From Chrysopilus asiliformis (Eukaryota > Arthropoda > Insecta > Diptera > Rhagionidae): a stretch of 64,000 nt of DNA. Below are positions 46,660 to 57,435 of the stretch, piece after piece. How positions within the stretch are numbered: the first letter of the stretch is position 1; each line of letters opens with the position of its first letter. A program made the position numbers and the translations under genes. The stretch is from contig OZ035961.1 of the NCBI GenBank assembly GCA_964034945.1, positions 45,062,184-45,126,183 of the forward strand, written 5' to 3'. The notes under the pieces were generated by a model, which saw only the letters and a program-made list of their open reading frames with translations, did no database searches and was not told where the DNA came from.

Positions 46660-46917
46660 CCCTCATACTGTCCTCGGGTCATTTTTGACCCAAATTCGAT
46701 TTTAATTAAAAGTATCTTCTCAACTACATGAACAATGTTTGTATGGTGTAGGCTCTGTGAACAAATTTCTTTTGAATACCGAAAACAATAATCTATTTGT
46801 TCATATTTTAATCCATTGAAGAGCACTGTAGTCTTCATGGGTCATAAATGGGTCATAATGGGTCATTCTTGACCCACGAAGACATCATACGTTATTTTTC
46901 TTAAGGAGGTATGAGGG
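46660..46917. mobile_element. piggyBac-like MITE (258 bp)
   Basis: Flanked by TTAA (46,656-46,659 and 46,918-46,921). The ends are CCCTCATACTGTCC and GGAGGTATGAGGG, with subterminal GGGTCATTTTTGACCC and TGGGTCATTCTTGACCCA palindromes. A CCC start, TTAA target and GGGTCA palindromes fit widespread piggyBac-type MITEs. No coding capacity. Confidence 0.88.
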
Positions 46918-46929
46918 TTAAACGAAGTT

Positions 46930-47176
46930 AATGGAGCGTTATTATATTGAATTCATGAAAATTGTATTCATGAAAAATTTCCACCTATAAATTTTGCCTA
47001 AAAACTTTTCCCGAGTACTCCTGAGTCGATTGGAGCATTATTACAAAAATGTCTGTCTGACTGTCAGTCACTTAGTCTGTCAATTTATGTACCAGATTTC
47101 TCAACAAACTACTAGACCTAGAGCCATGAAATTTTACAGAAATGTTTTTCCTTTGGTCGAAAGATTTTTCGTTTGA
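46930..47176 (+). mobile_element. F-family fragment (left part)
   Basis: GAGTACTCCTGAGTCGATTG, CATTATTACAAAAATGTCTG, a (GTCT/GTCA) tract and AGAGCCATGAAATTTTACAG match the left part of the F copy at 51,170. It is cut off by the MITE that starts at 47,177. Confidence 0.7.
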
Positions 47177-48494
47177 TACACTCAGAAAAATAAGTCTTGA
47201 TATCTATGAAAATTTTAATAAAGTCTATGAAAATTTAGACGTGATTTGGTCTCATTGAAGAGTGATCTTAGAACCTATGACAAAAAATTCATCATTTTTA
47301 TGAAAAGATTTTCATAGCGTTTATGAAGTTTTTCATAGATATAATGAAATTTTAAATGGAATTTATGATGTATTTTCATAAAATTAATAGAATTTCTGAA
47401 AAATCTTCATTGATCAATCGTCAAAAATCATAAAAATTTCACGTTGGTTTTAGTTCTTCCCAATAATTTTGATTTCTCTGGTATTGGTCTCTTTTTATTA
47501 TTTTTAAATTCACTTGCTTTTGCTTCACACTTTTCAGATTCACTTAGACGGGCATATATTGCCATTTAATTTTGCTTCCAACCAATAGTTTCCATCGCTA
47601 AAACTTCCATTACTACCCCATCTAAAGTAAAGGATCTTTCAACAAGGACATAACAATTTTGTATTTTAATAAAAACGCCCCCTAAAACTTTTTTTATGAT
47701 CTGGCAATGCTAAAACGTCAGTCAAGGTTTACATTTTTATCATGGTGAAGTTCACGAACGAGCAACGTTTGGAAATTATTAAAACTTACTACCGAAATTC
47801 TGAGTCGGTGGTTGCAATCGTGTAATCTCGAGAAATGGTCCGGTCGAATGACCACCTCGCTCATGCGATTTAACAAGCCAACAACGTTAGAGGAGCTCAG
47901 GAACAATATCGAACGCGAAATTGCCAACGTTCCGGCCGATATGTGTGGAAGAGTGGTGGAAAATTGGCTCCAAAGAATCAATCTGCAAACGAGCTCGCGG
48001 TGGCCATATGAACGACATCGAATTTCATACTTAAATGTAACATGTCCACTACACCTGGAATAAATTTCAGTCCGATATCTCAATTATTCTGTGTTTTATT
48101 TAAATACGAAATTGTTATGTCCTTGTTGAAAGACCCGATATATATACTAACCATGAAATATTTTTAGTTGTGCGAATTATATCACGAAGCCGAATTTTTT
48201 CACCAATTTTATGAAATTTTCCACAAAATCAATGTTTATTCTTGCATAAGCCTATGAAAAGTCGTCGTCTGTCTGTGTTAAAAAAAAAATTTGATAAAAA
48301 AAAGATTATAGAATTTATGAAACCGTCTTAAAAATTATGAAATACTTTTTCTTAAAATGAATGAAGTTTTTCATAAACCAAATGATTTGTCTTGTATTTT
48401 ATGTAGTTTTTCCTAGTTTTAATGAAAAAGAGCACGTCTTAAAAGTATTGAAATATTTTCATAGATCTGATGAAAGAAATTTTTGTGAGTGTAG
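47177..48494. mobile_element. Probable MITE with TACACTCA ends, carrying DD41D copy C
   Basis: The left end TACACTCAGAAAAAT and the right end ATTTTTGTGAGTGTA are inverted with one mismatch. The interior repeats TATGAAAATTTT and TTTCATAGAT in both orientations. The mariner remnant at 47,630-48,138 was inserted into it. Target duplication is probably TA but is not decisive. Confidence 0.6.
47630..48138 (+). mobile_element. Deleted DD41D-type Tc1/mariner, copy C
   Basis: Terminal repeats AGGATCTTTCAACAAGGACA and TGTCCTTGTTGAAAGACCCG are flanked by TA. The frame starts MVKFTNEQRLEIIKTYYRN SESVVA, then jumps into VISRNGPVE; a second deletion removes the catalytic CDLTPLD-to-SLVY stretch, joining to NKPTTLEELRNN. 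Unlike copies A and B it keeps GRVVENWLQRINLQT after DMC, so it comes from a different, less mutated source element. It is non-functional. Confidence 0.85.
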
Positions 48495-50058
48495 GCTTGT
48501 GTGTCGATCTGACTGTCTGATCGCCTAAAACTCGAGAATCCCTGAACTGACTTGTATGAAACTTTCTGGGGATCTTACTGGCATCAGGGGACAGGTTTTG
48601 GACTACGAGTTTAACCAATGCTTCCCTGCTTCTTACCACCTCCTGCTAACTCTTGCACCGTTAAAACATTAACTACCATGAGTTGGTATTACCAAATGAA
48701 ACTTCCCTAAAGAAATCAGATTTTTTCATAGTTCTCTCATCTCCTGAAACGATTTGTTCAAAAGATTCAAAGCGGTTACAAGCGAAGTATATTTCTAAAA
48801 GACACATAACGTGACTAGGGGATGTAGGACCTTCAATACACGAGCATGGCTTTGTGGTTTTGGCGGCCACCGGACATCATGGGAACCTCCCTTAAATTTT
48901 TCGGTTACTAAGGGAACTCAGTTCGTTAAAACTTAATAACTTTTTTACACTTTTTAAATTTTTTGGAGTTAAAAAAAAATTTAAGTGGTGGTGGAGCAAC
49001 ATTTTTATGTTGCATTAAAATCCATAGCAAGAATTAAGCCTAGTTTCCTACAGCCACTCGTTAGAAACTTTGATTTGCAAATAAAATGTTTTCTGTTACA
49101 AAGTTTGTTTTTCTTCCCAGGATGATTTTAATTTTTAGTTCTTTCTTACGTCACTCCGCTAGTCTTTGATTATATCACAAGAGTGAAATTTTTTTTTTTG
49201 AAACTTAAAAGTCAATTGTAATACATTTCGATGATCAGTATTTAATATATCTGAAGAAATTTAACGATATAAGACATTCCCCACCATAATCATAACTCGT
49301 TCTACCAGTTCACGTGAACGATCTTCTCTCTCTCAACATCTTCCATGTTCGGTTCAATACTTTTTTTTCAACTTTCTTTTTTGTTTTTGAGTATAGATGA
49401 ATTGTTAGTGCTAAGTTTTTCATTCTTGTTTCCCACTAAAAAAACAAAAATGCGAAAAAAAAACATCAACATTTTCTTTATCTTTATCCGTTAGTTGCAA
49501 ATAACACGTCCAGCTTACCTTACGTGTTTGATAAATTTTGCACACTTAACAGCGAATTCGATGCTAGTCGGATTAATGCGTTGTTATCGAAAGGATTGGT
49601 TCGGATCGTTCAGTTCGTGGAGATTTTATCTGTTCAGAATATGTATGATTATGGAGAACCTTTCGATATACTCTACATCAGCTGAATCTTCAGACATTTC
49701 AACATATAGCATTGTTTCGCGGTAGCCATTGTAACAACATGAGTTTTGTATCTGGATGGATACCACTACCAGGTTAATGCTTGGATCCGAAATATACCTG
49801 ACACATATTGATAACACACATGATCGTGAAAATGGAATTGGATTTACGCGGCCAAGATCAACTCCAGCAGCCATTTTGTGTGTGTGTTTTGTTTCTTTTT
49901 CTCAGGTAAAGAAACGAATCTACCATATTTCCGCTATTTTTAAGTTCATTTTCTGGCCGCAGAAGCCATGCAGTACATACTTCGATCGAATGCAATAATA
50001 CCGTGCCTATATAAATTTTTGTTCCGTACATATACAGAACTTTTCAAAAGAAATCGTA
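48495..50058. other. Intronic DNA, few recognisable repeats
   Basis: The first 200 bases carry a short GTCTG-type repeat fragment. The rest (48,700-50,050) shows no gene. Antisense and sense frames at 49,626-49,998 overlap on both strands and have no recognisable domain. Confidence 0.4.
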
Positions 50059-50061
50059 TAA

Positions 50062-50445
50062 TGCTACATTTACACGAATGACAAATTTGTCATTTTTTTC
50101 TTGTCATTATGTTAATTCCCGTGTAAATGGCATAATTTTTGTAATTTTTTCTGTCAGAAAATGTCAATCTCTCATAAAAGAATGGACTTGTCCATTCTTT
50201 TATGTCAGATTGTCATTCGTGCAAACGCAATATTAGTTATGACAACTTTAGTATTCAACTTTTGTCATAACTAATATTGCGTTTGCACGAATGACAATCT
50301 GACATAAAAGAATGGACAAGTTCATTCTTTTATGAGAGATTGACATTTTCTGACAGAAAAAATTACAAAAATTATGCCATTTACACGGGAATTAACATAA
50401 TGACAAGAAAAAAATGACAAATTTGTCATTCGTGTAAATGTAGCA
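50062..50445. mobile_element. Long-TIR foldback MITE, possible PIF/Harbinger type
   Basis: Two arms of about 183 bases are near-exact reverse complements around a loop of about 18 bases (50,245-50,262). The ends TGCTACATTTACACGAATG and its complement are flanked by TAA on both sides (50,059-50,061 and 50,446-50,448), the 3-bp target type of PIF/Harbinger. The whole element would fold into one hairpin. No coding capacity. Confidence 0.85.
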
Positions 50446-50448
50446 TAA

Positions 50449-51169
50449 GGCTTAAATGGAAATAATAATCACTGAAAATTCTGAAGGGTGATCAGAAAAT
50501 TGAATGTGTGGAAAATAAATTGTAAGCCGAATTTGTAATCAAATAAAACTACAATCTTTAAATTAATCTAAAATAGGCGATAATTACAACTTAACGAAGT
50601 GTAATTAACAAGGGTTGGCTAAAAATGATAGTCGGATCATTGGAGAAGAAAACCATATCCAAATATTTTAGGCGCCATTTACATCTGATACTTTATTCCG
50701 GGAATTTTATTGTTCGACAGCAAATTCACGTTGCACAACCGTTTTCATTAAGCCACAAAATTCTGGAATTAATTCCTGAAAGACGCCGGAATTGGAATTT
50801 TTTCATACACATTGAATTCCTAAAAACAAGTGCAATTTACTTGAAACTAGTTAATCTGCAAATGCCTGTGTTCAGAAATTTTGTGTTCCGATTCCGTTAG
50901 GATTCCGTTCAGGAGGGACTGGAAGAAACCAGGTGCGTTTTTTAATCCAAAAGGGATTCGCTTATGAGCAAGATTTATGATTTTAATATCCTCCTCATGT
51001 ACCAATTATGCGAGGTTTCCCAATCACAGAGGTGGTGGTCTATGAAAAATACATGGGAGGGGTCAGAGGATGTCCCGATTACAGAGTGTCTCAATTAGGA
51101 GGTTTCACTGTGTCATTAAATTGTTAGAGTAATTTTGTTTATTTTTTTATACGTAGTATAATAAAGTAT
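50449..51169. other. Intronic AT-rich DNA
   Basis: No gene or defined repeat was recognised. Confidence 0.4.
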
Positions 51170-51463
51170 CGTATCCATGAGAAATTTTGACCTCTAAAAA
51201 ACATTTCTCGAGCACTCCTGAGCCGATTGGAGCATTATTACAAAAATGTCTTTCTAGTATGTTAGTCTGTCAATCTGTATACAAGATTTTTCAAAAACTA
51301 ATAGAGCTAGAGCCTTGATATTTTACAGGTATGTTTGGTCCTCGACTGGGACGAAAAATCCGTTAACCGGAAGTAACCAAAATGGCGGCTTTTTAAAAAT
51401 CGCTATTTCGTTTTTTGTTATTCACTCCGAAACTATGAATTTTTCAGTAGTCTTATGCATAAC
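51170..51463 (+). mobile_element. F-family element, left part (split)
   Basis: GAGCACTCCTGAGCCGATTG, CAATCTGTATACAAGATTTT, AACTAATAGAGCTAGAGCCT and AACCAAAATGGCGGC are F landmarks. The element is interrupted here and resumes at 53,582-53,633 and again at 54,490. Confidence 0.75.
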
Positions 51464-51859
51464 ATCCCAACTAACAAACTCTCCAGACCAAAACTCTTAC
51501 GAATTTTGAAATCTCCTCATTAAACTTTCTTAACACACTGGATACTCTCATAACATAGTTCTTGTAATGACACTCTAATTTTTTCTGATAGCGTTCTTTT
51601 TATAAGAGTATGACGCTACTAGAGCTACTAAATCTTTTACGCTTATAGCAAGGCGATTTTTGAACTCTTGTAGCGAGCCTTTAAAAACTGGTGTTCTCAT
51701 TGTATATTTTTTATAAAGTTTTAACACTTAAAGAGTTTAAATCTTAAATAAAAGTGTTATGAGCAGTTAATTCGTATGATTCTCATAAAAACGCGCTTGT
51801 AAAAGTTTAAGTATAAAAATACTTGTTAAAATGCTCATATGAGACATAACGCGAGCTTA

Positions 51860-52764
51860 ACACATGGATCAATAAGTCCCGAGACTAACAATGAAAACAA
51901 CATTTTTTTTGCAAAATTTTTTTTTATTCATCAATATAATCACCTTTTAGGGTGATACAATCGTCACGCCATGCGTATCCCAAAAAACTGACGCCATGAC
52001 TTTGCCAGCTGACTGCTGCGTTTTCGGACGCTTCGGACGGCTTTCGCCAGCTGTGCGCCACTCAGATGACTGCCGCTTCGACTCTGGAGTGTAGTGATGT
52101 ATCCATGTTTCGTCCATGGTCACGTAACGACGCAAGAAATCTTTTTTATTGCGAGTAAATAGCGATAAACAGCTTTCTGAATCATCGACTCGTTGCTGTT
52201 TTTGTTCCATCGAAAGCAATCGCGGCACCCACTTGGAAAAAACCTTTTTCATGCTCAATTTTTCATGAAGGATAGTAAATGCACTTCCATATGATATCTG
52301 TGTTATCTCAGCAATCTCACGGAGCTTCACTTTACGATCTTTCATTATAATTTTTGTCACTTCACTCACATTTTCCGGTGTAACGGCTTCCACAGGTCTA
52401 CCCGAGCGTTCCGCGTCATTTGTGTCGGTACGACCACGTTTAAACTCGGCAAAGCACCGACAAATCGTTGCTTTTGATGGACAAGAGTCCGGGTAACATT
52501 TTTCAATCCATTGTTTCGCTTGCACGGTGTTTTTACCCATTAAAAAACAATGTTTTATCAGAACACGAAACTCGGTTTTTTCCATTTTTTAAACAAACTA
52601 CAAAACGACTTTACTCCAACCTCGATAACTCAGCTGTTTCTGGTCCGATCGACTTAAAATTTTGACACGTTTCAAGCAAAGGTTAGTACTCTAGAAAGAC
52701 GTGGTTACTGGTTTACTACGAGCGTCATCTCTGGGTTAGTCTCGGGACTTATTGATCCATGTGT
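51860..52764 (-). mobile_element. Mariner element, internally deleted, recent
   Basis: A 905-bp element with perfect 30-bp inverted ends beginning ACACATGGATCAATAAGTCC, flanked by TA (51,858-51,859 and 52,765-52,766). Full mariners are about 1.3 kb, so about 0.4 kb is missing from the interior. Perfect ends and an undamaged N-terminal frame indicate recent activity, presumably mobilised by an intact relative elsewhere. Confidence 0.95.
51924..52585 (-). pseudogene. Mariner transposase, N-terminal two-thirds, frameshifted end
   Basis: The frame from 52,585 begins MEKTEFRVLIKHCFLMGK and is intact for about 207 residues. It comprises the helix-turn-helix DNA-binding region, the linker WVPRLL at about 122-127, and the first catalytic Asp in YVTMDETWIHHY (about 156). 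It runs to GKVMASVFWDTHG, where a deletion joins it out of frame to the normal C-terminus; that C-terminus (DCITLKGDYIDE, stop at 51,924-51,926) is readable in another frame. Family members are about 345 residues with a DD34D triad, and both later Asp residues are lost. It cannot catalyse transposition but might still bind the element's ends if expressed. Confidence 0.93.
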
Positions 52765-53581
52765 TATGTTCTTATTAGTAGAATTTTATTCTTAAAATAA
52801 ATCTTCGTCAACAGGCGCCATATCTTCCCTTGATCTTTTTTAACAGTAAAACTTTGAAATTTCAAAAACAGCTTATATATGTAAATTAGGACCTAAAAAC
52901 ACTGCAAAAAGCTATTTTCTTTAAAAACAAAAACGCATTAAAACAATTGAAACAGTTTGATCAATTATATTAAAAATTTAATTTGTCCATATTATATTTC
53001 TGATTTTTAAAATATCTCACATTTTCGATTTTTTCGAGGGGTTTCGCGTTTTTTCGAAGTAAAATATGTTATATTATCAATAAAATTGCATTCCCCATAT
53101 CATTTTTGCCTATATATCCGAAAAAATAGAATTTAAAATCTATGTCATATGAAATTCTAATACAATATTATCATACGCAAACGTAGACATGACTCGGATC
53201 CGAAAATAAATAAACACTTCAAAAATAACTTTTACTCTTTAAAAAAATACTTTAACTCTTAAAAAATAAAACCGGCTAGATATTTTTATATACTCTTCTC
53301 TTTTTAGCAAAGCATAAAGTACTTGTTATGAAAGTTTTATGAGAATATCAATAAACTCTCATTAGAATTCAAATAGTGTTCTTGTGAGACTTTCGTGACT
53401 CTTACAAAAAGAACTGATGTCTTTTTATAAGATAAAAAAAAGTTCTCATAAGTGCGCCATTTAAGCCTCATGAGCTACTCATAAAACAGTTGTAGCATTC
53501 TACAAGGGTGAAATAGCCCTGTATGAAAACTCTCAAAAGACTCTAGTAGAGTCTTATGAGACGAAAATTGTTAGTTGGGAT

Positions 53582-53633
53582 CTTTGTTTGTTTACAAATC
53601 TTAAGCCGTTATCGAGATATCTCGTTATATAAA
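53582..53633 (+). mobile_element. F-family element, middle part
   Basis: CCGTTATCGAGATATCTCGT follows the 2.1-kb insertion and continues the F sequence as in the uninterrupted copy at 44,570-44,590. Confidence 0.6.
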
Positions 53634-54224
53634 AACATAACAAAAGCTATAATTGCCAATCTGGCAATTATTGAAAACCCGTATGGTGATATTCGTATCA
53701 AAATTCGAACAGTTGTACCAAAATTCCACTTTGAGACAAACTTTCCAATAAGATTTTTTAAAATTTATTCCAATCAGATTTTGATGTATGAGAGTGTTAT
53801 GTAGAATCATATCTTAAATAACTTTCGTTCTTGGACTTTTTTGATAGGATGCATCGTTTTCGAGATATTTGTAAAAAATGTTTTTGTTCGTATGGGGGGT
53901 ACCCCTATGGGGGGTACCCCCCCCCTAATGGTCCATTTTTGCCTATGAACGAACTTAGCCTTGCATTTTACAAAAACGAATCTGCGCAAAATTTCAAGTC
54001 TCTAGCTCAATCCGTGCGCCCGCAATCCGCGCCACAGACTGACAGACATACGGACAGACATACGGACCGACAGACGGACAGACAGACGGACAGACAGACA
54101 GACGGACGGACATGCAGAAATTAAATATTTTTATCATTCTAAACACACTGGTGTGATTCATGGTTGTGACAAACGGTAAGGCAAAGTTAATATACCCTTT
54201 GGTTTCACCATACGGGTATAAAAA
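53634..54224 (+). mobile_element. Mini-me-like element, copy 6
   Basis: A full-length copy inserted in the F element. It has a duplicated GGGGGGTACCCC block and an expanded (GACA/GACG)n core at 54,040-54,110. It starts AACATAACAAAAGC and ends CACCATACGGGTATA. Confidence 0.9.
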
Positions 54225-54241
54225 TCAATCTCTTGCGATTA

Positions 54242-54487
54242 CAGTAGAATCCCGATAATTCGTACCCCGATAATTCGTATATCCCGCTAATTCGTATGAA
54301 TTTGCTGGTCCCTTGAAAAAAATCCCAATAATTCGTACCCCGATAATTCGTATACCCCGCTAATTCGTATGAATTTGCTGGTCCCTTGAAAAAAATCCCA
54401 ATAATTCGTACCCCGATAATTCGTATACCCCGCTAATTCGTATGAATTTGCTGGTCCCTTGAAATACGAATTATCGGGATTCTACTG
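54242..54487. mobile_element. pogo-like MITE with internal tandem repeats
   Basis: Perfect inverted ends CAGTAGAATCCCGATAATTC and its complement are flanked by TA (54,240-54,241 and 54,488-54,489). Inside, a unit of about 80 bases containing CCCGCTAATTCGTATGAATT and TTGCTGGTCCCTTGAAA is repeated three times. CAGT-starting ends with AATTCG words and a TA target are typical of pogo/Tigger-type elements. No frame. Confidence 0.88.
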
Positions 54488-54489
54488 TA

Positions 54490-54880
54490 TCTCGAAAAAA
54501 TCCGGGTTTTTGGTGGTTTAATGAATGAGATGAATAGAAAAGAATAATATTTTCCATAATTTTGTCTTTTATCGTTATCCGATATTTCTTTATCGTTATC
54601 GAGATAATTATCATAAAAAATTTAAAAATATTTTTTTGCGAATTGCCTGCAAATAACGGTTTTTCGAAAAAAAAACAGTTAAAGACAGAATTAAAGATAT
54701 TAAAATTTTCTACATGTTTGTCTTTTACCGTAAATTGATATCTTTTACCATTATGGAGATATTTCAGATTTTGTAAAATGAAAATTCATGTTTTTAAGTA
54801 AACTAATATTTTATTCGTCAGGTAAATTGTGCAGAAACGTAGAGTTTATATAAGAAAGTCATGTGCTGTTCATATCAGAT
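54490..54880 (+). mobile_element. F-family element, right part
   Basis: TTTTTGGTGGTTTAATGAAT, TTTTGTCTTTTATCGTTATC, GCGAATTGCCTGCAAATAAC and AGAATTAAAGATATTAAAAT complete the F element begun at 51,170. Confidence 0.7.
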
Positions 54881-55977
54881 ATTTTTTGAACATGATGAAG
54901 AAATTTTTGAAAACGAAAAAATGGAATAGTATTTCAAAAGAAGATTTACACAAACTGATTTTAAAATTTTATGGGGATATTTGAGTCAATTATCCTGAAT
55001 TCCTTGTCTCCGTCCGTTTAACATTTTTGTATACATTTCCGAGAAATTTCTCTAAACTGTTAAAGTGTAAATAACAAAATTGGCCTTCCTATGTCTAAAA
55101 ATGTAATGTCAAAACTCATATTCACATATTGGGCTTAAGAACCAAGTATTGTCCAAATATTTAGACGCCGTATCAAATCGGTCTAAATCGATCTTCTACG
55201 GTAGCCCTAGTCATGGTATAGTCATGGACAAAAAAGGGCCACACGCTCAACTCCTATACGAAAACTCAGCTATTGTCAATTTTCTCACAAAACATTTGCA
55301 AGTGAAATGATTCACAAAAAAAAGGCAAACCAATATTTTGTTACCTTGGCTGCAGGATCCGCGGTAAACTTCGGCAAAGGAATTAATATTGAACACAGCT
55401 CGAGGTGTTAGTCTCGTAACAATGAAGACAAGGAAAGAGGAAGAACACTCTTTTATTTCGTTCAAGATGATATTTCGAAACTCAGTATATCTATCTATGT
55501 ATATTTCCAAGAAACTAATCGTTGAAAATTGACAAGCGTAAAAATGCTTAAAGGTTTGATATCTGTGACGAAATTGAAATTTCTTTGTCGATGGGCTCGG
55601 TTTTCGGTCTTCCCTCCAGTATGCGGGTTAAATTTCATGTTGTCTACATGCCGTCGTGTATAGACGACGACTGTTTTTATGAAATGTCCCACATCATCTT
55701 AACAAATTTGACACAAATATGACATTTTTTGCAAGGTTCATTAGTTTTTCGTTAAACTTGCATACCATCGTCAAAATTTTAAATTCCGTGTTAAAACCAC
55801 ACTTAAATTCTCTGAATTGTTATGGCGATTGATATGCAAGTATTTTGCATATAATGGCCATTGCCTGATTTTTATATGTTTTGATGTTTTTCAATTTAGC
55901 TGACCAGATCGACGGCAGATCGACGGCTTTTTAAAACATTTTTTCTAGCGTATTATTCTAATATCAGATTTTATATT
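54881..55977. other. Intronic AT-rich DNA
   Basis: No gene or defined repeat was recognised. Confidence 0.4.
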
Positions 55978-56465
55978 GAGGGAATTCACAGTCCTCTTTT
56001 AAAATGCGGGTAAATTTACCGCTCGGTAATTCAGTCAAATTTAACAGATTTTTACCGAGACGGTAACTTGGTTCATGTAAAAATGAATTACCGGATTCGG
56101 TAATTGTATACATGCCTCGAGTTGTGTTTTTCAGCCTCGGTATTCGGTATCAAGAATCAACCGCGCTAGTAATGTTTTTAGTTGTCAAATTTTCTCGCTG
56201 GCTTTTTGTTAATCTCATCGGACTGATGCAAATTTTTTCAATTTTGATAGCCGTTGCCACAATAGAAATTCAAAAGAATACATCAAACATGGATTTAAAG
56301 GTATGTGATATATTTTACAATCAAATTCGCAGTTCATGATTTGGTCACGTATCAAATAAAAGCGCTGTTCTCAAATCTGTGCTGTGGGATGTTCACAGCA
56401 GAATATTTTCAGTCTTTTAATATTACCGAAAATACCGAATACCGAAGAGGATTGTGAATACCCTC
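55978..56465. mobile_element. MITE, 'GGGTATTCACA' family, copy 2
   Basis: The second copy of the element at 11,510, nearly identical over most of its length. The ends are AGGGAATTCACAGTC and GATTGTGAATACCCT. This copy keeps 12-17 extra bases after ATGGATTTAAAG, so a GTATGT...TTCGCAG segment is visible. Confidence 0.85.
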
Positions 56466-56890
56466 ATTGTTTTTTGTTACGTAAAGAATAAAAAAAAACA
56501 AAAAAAATGAGCTAAATTGTATCGAAACGGCAATTTTTTCACCAATTTTTTTCAAACAATTGAAACATACAAAAAGAAAAATAAAATCTTAAGCATACAA
56601 AAATCGAATTGTTCATTGGTCTTGTGAGTTTATTAAAAAAAACGTGGGTGTTAAGAAAAATTTGATTATTTTTTTTCCAATTCAATTGGCATCTTAATAT
56701 CTATTTATTTATTACACTTTATCCCAAAAGTTAGAGGCCAGGCGAGCAGATTATATCGAGCCTTTAGAATGTGCAAGAGGGCTATAGGAAGGCTGGGGAC
56801 CTGTATACCAAAAACATCAATCGGTAATTTAAAATGAGCGCGAAAATTTCCTGAAGTTATACCAAATATTTCAAAATGTTTTTAGGAACA
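56466..56890. other. Intronic AT-rich DNA
   Basis: No gene or defined repeat was recognised. Confidence 0.4.
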
Positions 56891-57435
56891 AGCATAACAA
56901 AAGCTATAATTGGCAATTATTGAAAACCCGTATGGTGATATTCGTATCAAAATTCGACAAGTTGTACCAAAATTCCACTTTGAAGTCAAACTTTCCAATA
57001 AGATTATTTAAAATTTATTCCAATCGGATTATGATGTATGGGAGTTTTATGTAGAATCATATAACCTAAATAACTTTTGTTCTTGCACTTTTTGATAAGA
57101 TGCACCGTTTTCGAGCTATTTGCAAAAACGTTTTCGTTTATATGGGGGGTACCCCCCCCCCCCCCCCCCCCTAATGGTCCATTTTTGCCCATTAACGAAT
57201 TTAGCCTTGCATTTTACGAAAACCGGATCTGCACAAAATTTCAAGTCTCTAGCTCAATCCGTGCGCTCGCAATCCGCGCCACAGACGGACGGACGGACAT
57301 GCTAAATTCAATTTTTTTTTATCATTCTAAACACACTGGTGTAATTCATTTTTGTGTGTGATAACGGGATCTTGGCGTTACAAACGGTAAGGCAAATCTA
57401 ATATACCCCTTGGTTTCACCATACGGGTATAAAAA
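56891..57435 (+). mobile_element. Mini-me-like element, copy 7
   Basis: A near full-length copy with only half of the start near-palindrome (GGCAATTATTG), a run of about 20 C residues at 57,152-57,172, a short (GACG)n core, and the usual CACCATACGGGTATA end. Confidence 0.9.

Larger units (their letters stand above)
51466..53579. mobile_element. 2.1-kb inverted-repeat element hosting a mariner
   Basis: The ends CCCAACTAACAA and TTGTTAGTTGGG are perfect inverted repeats flanked by AT on both sides. Subterminal regions are full of short words in both orientations (ACTCTTA, CTCATAA, TTATGAG, GAGTCTTATGAG). The mariner at 51,860-52,764 is nested, so the host element itself is about 1.2 kb. I recognise no transposase of its own and cannot assign the superfamily. 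Confidence 0.65.
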
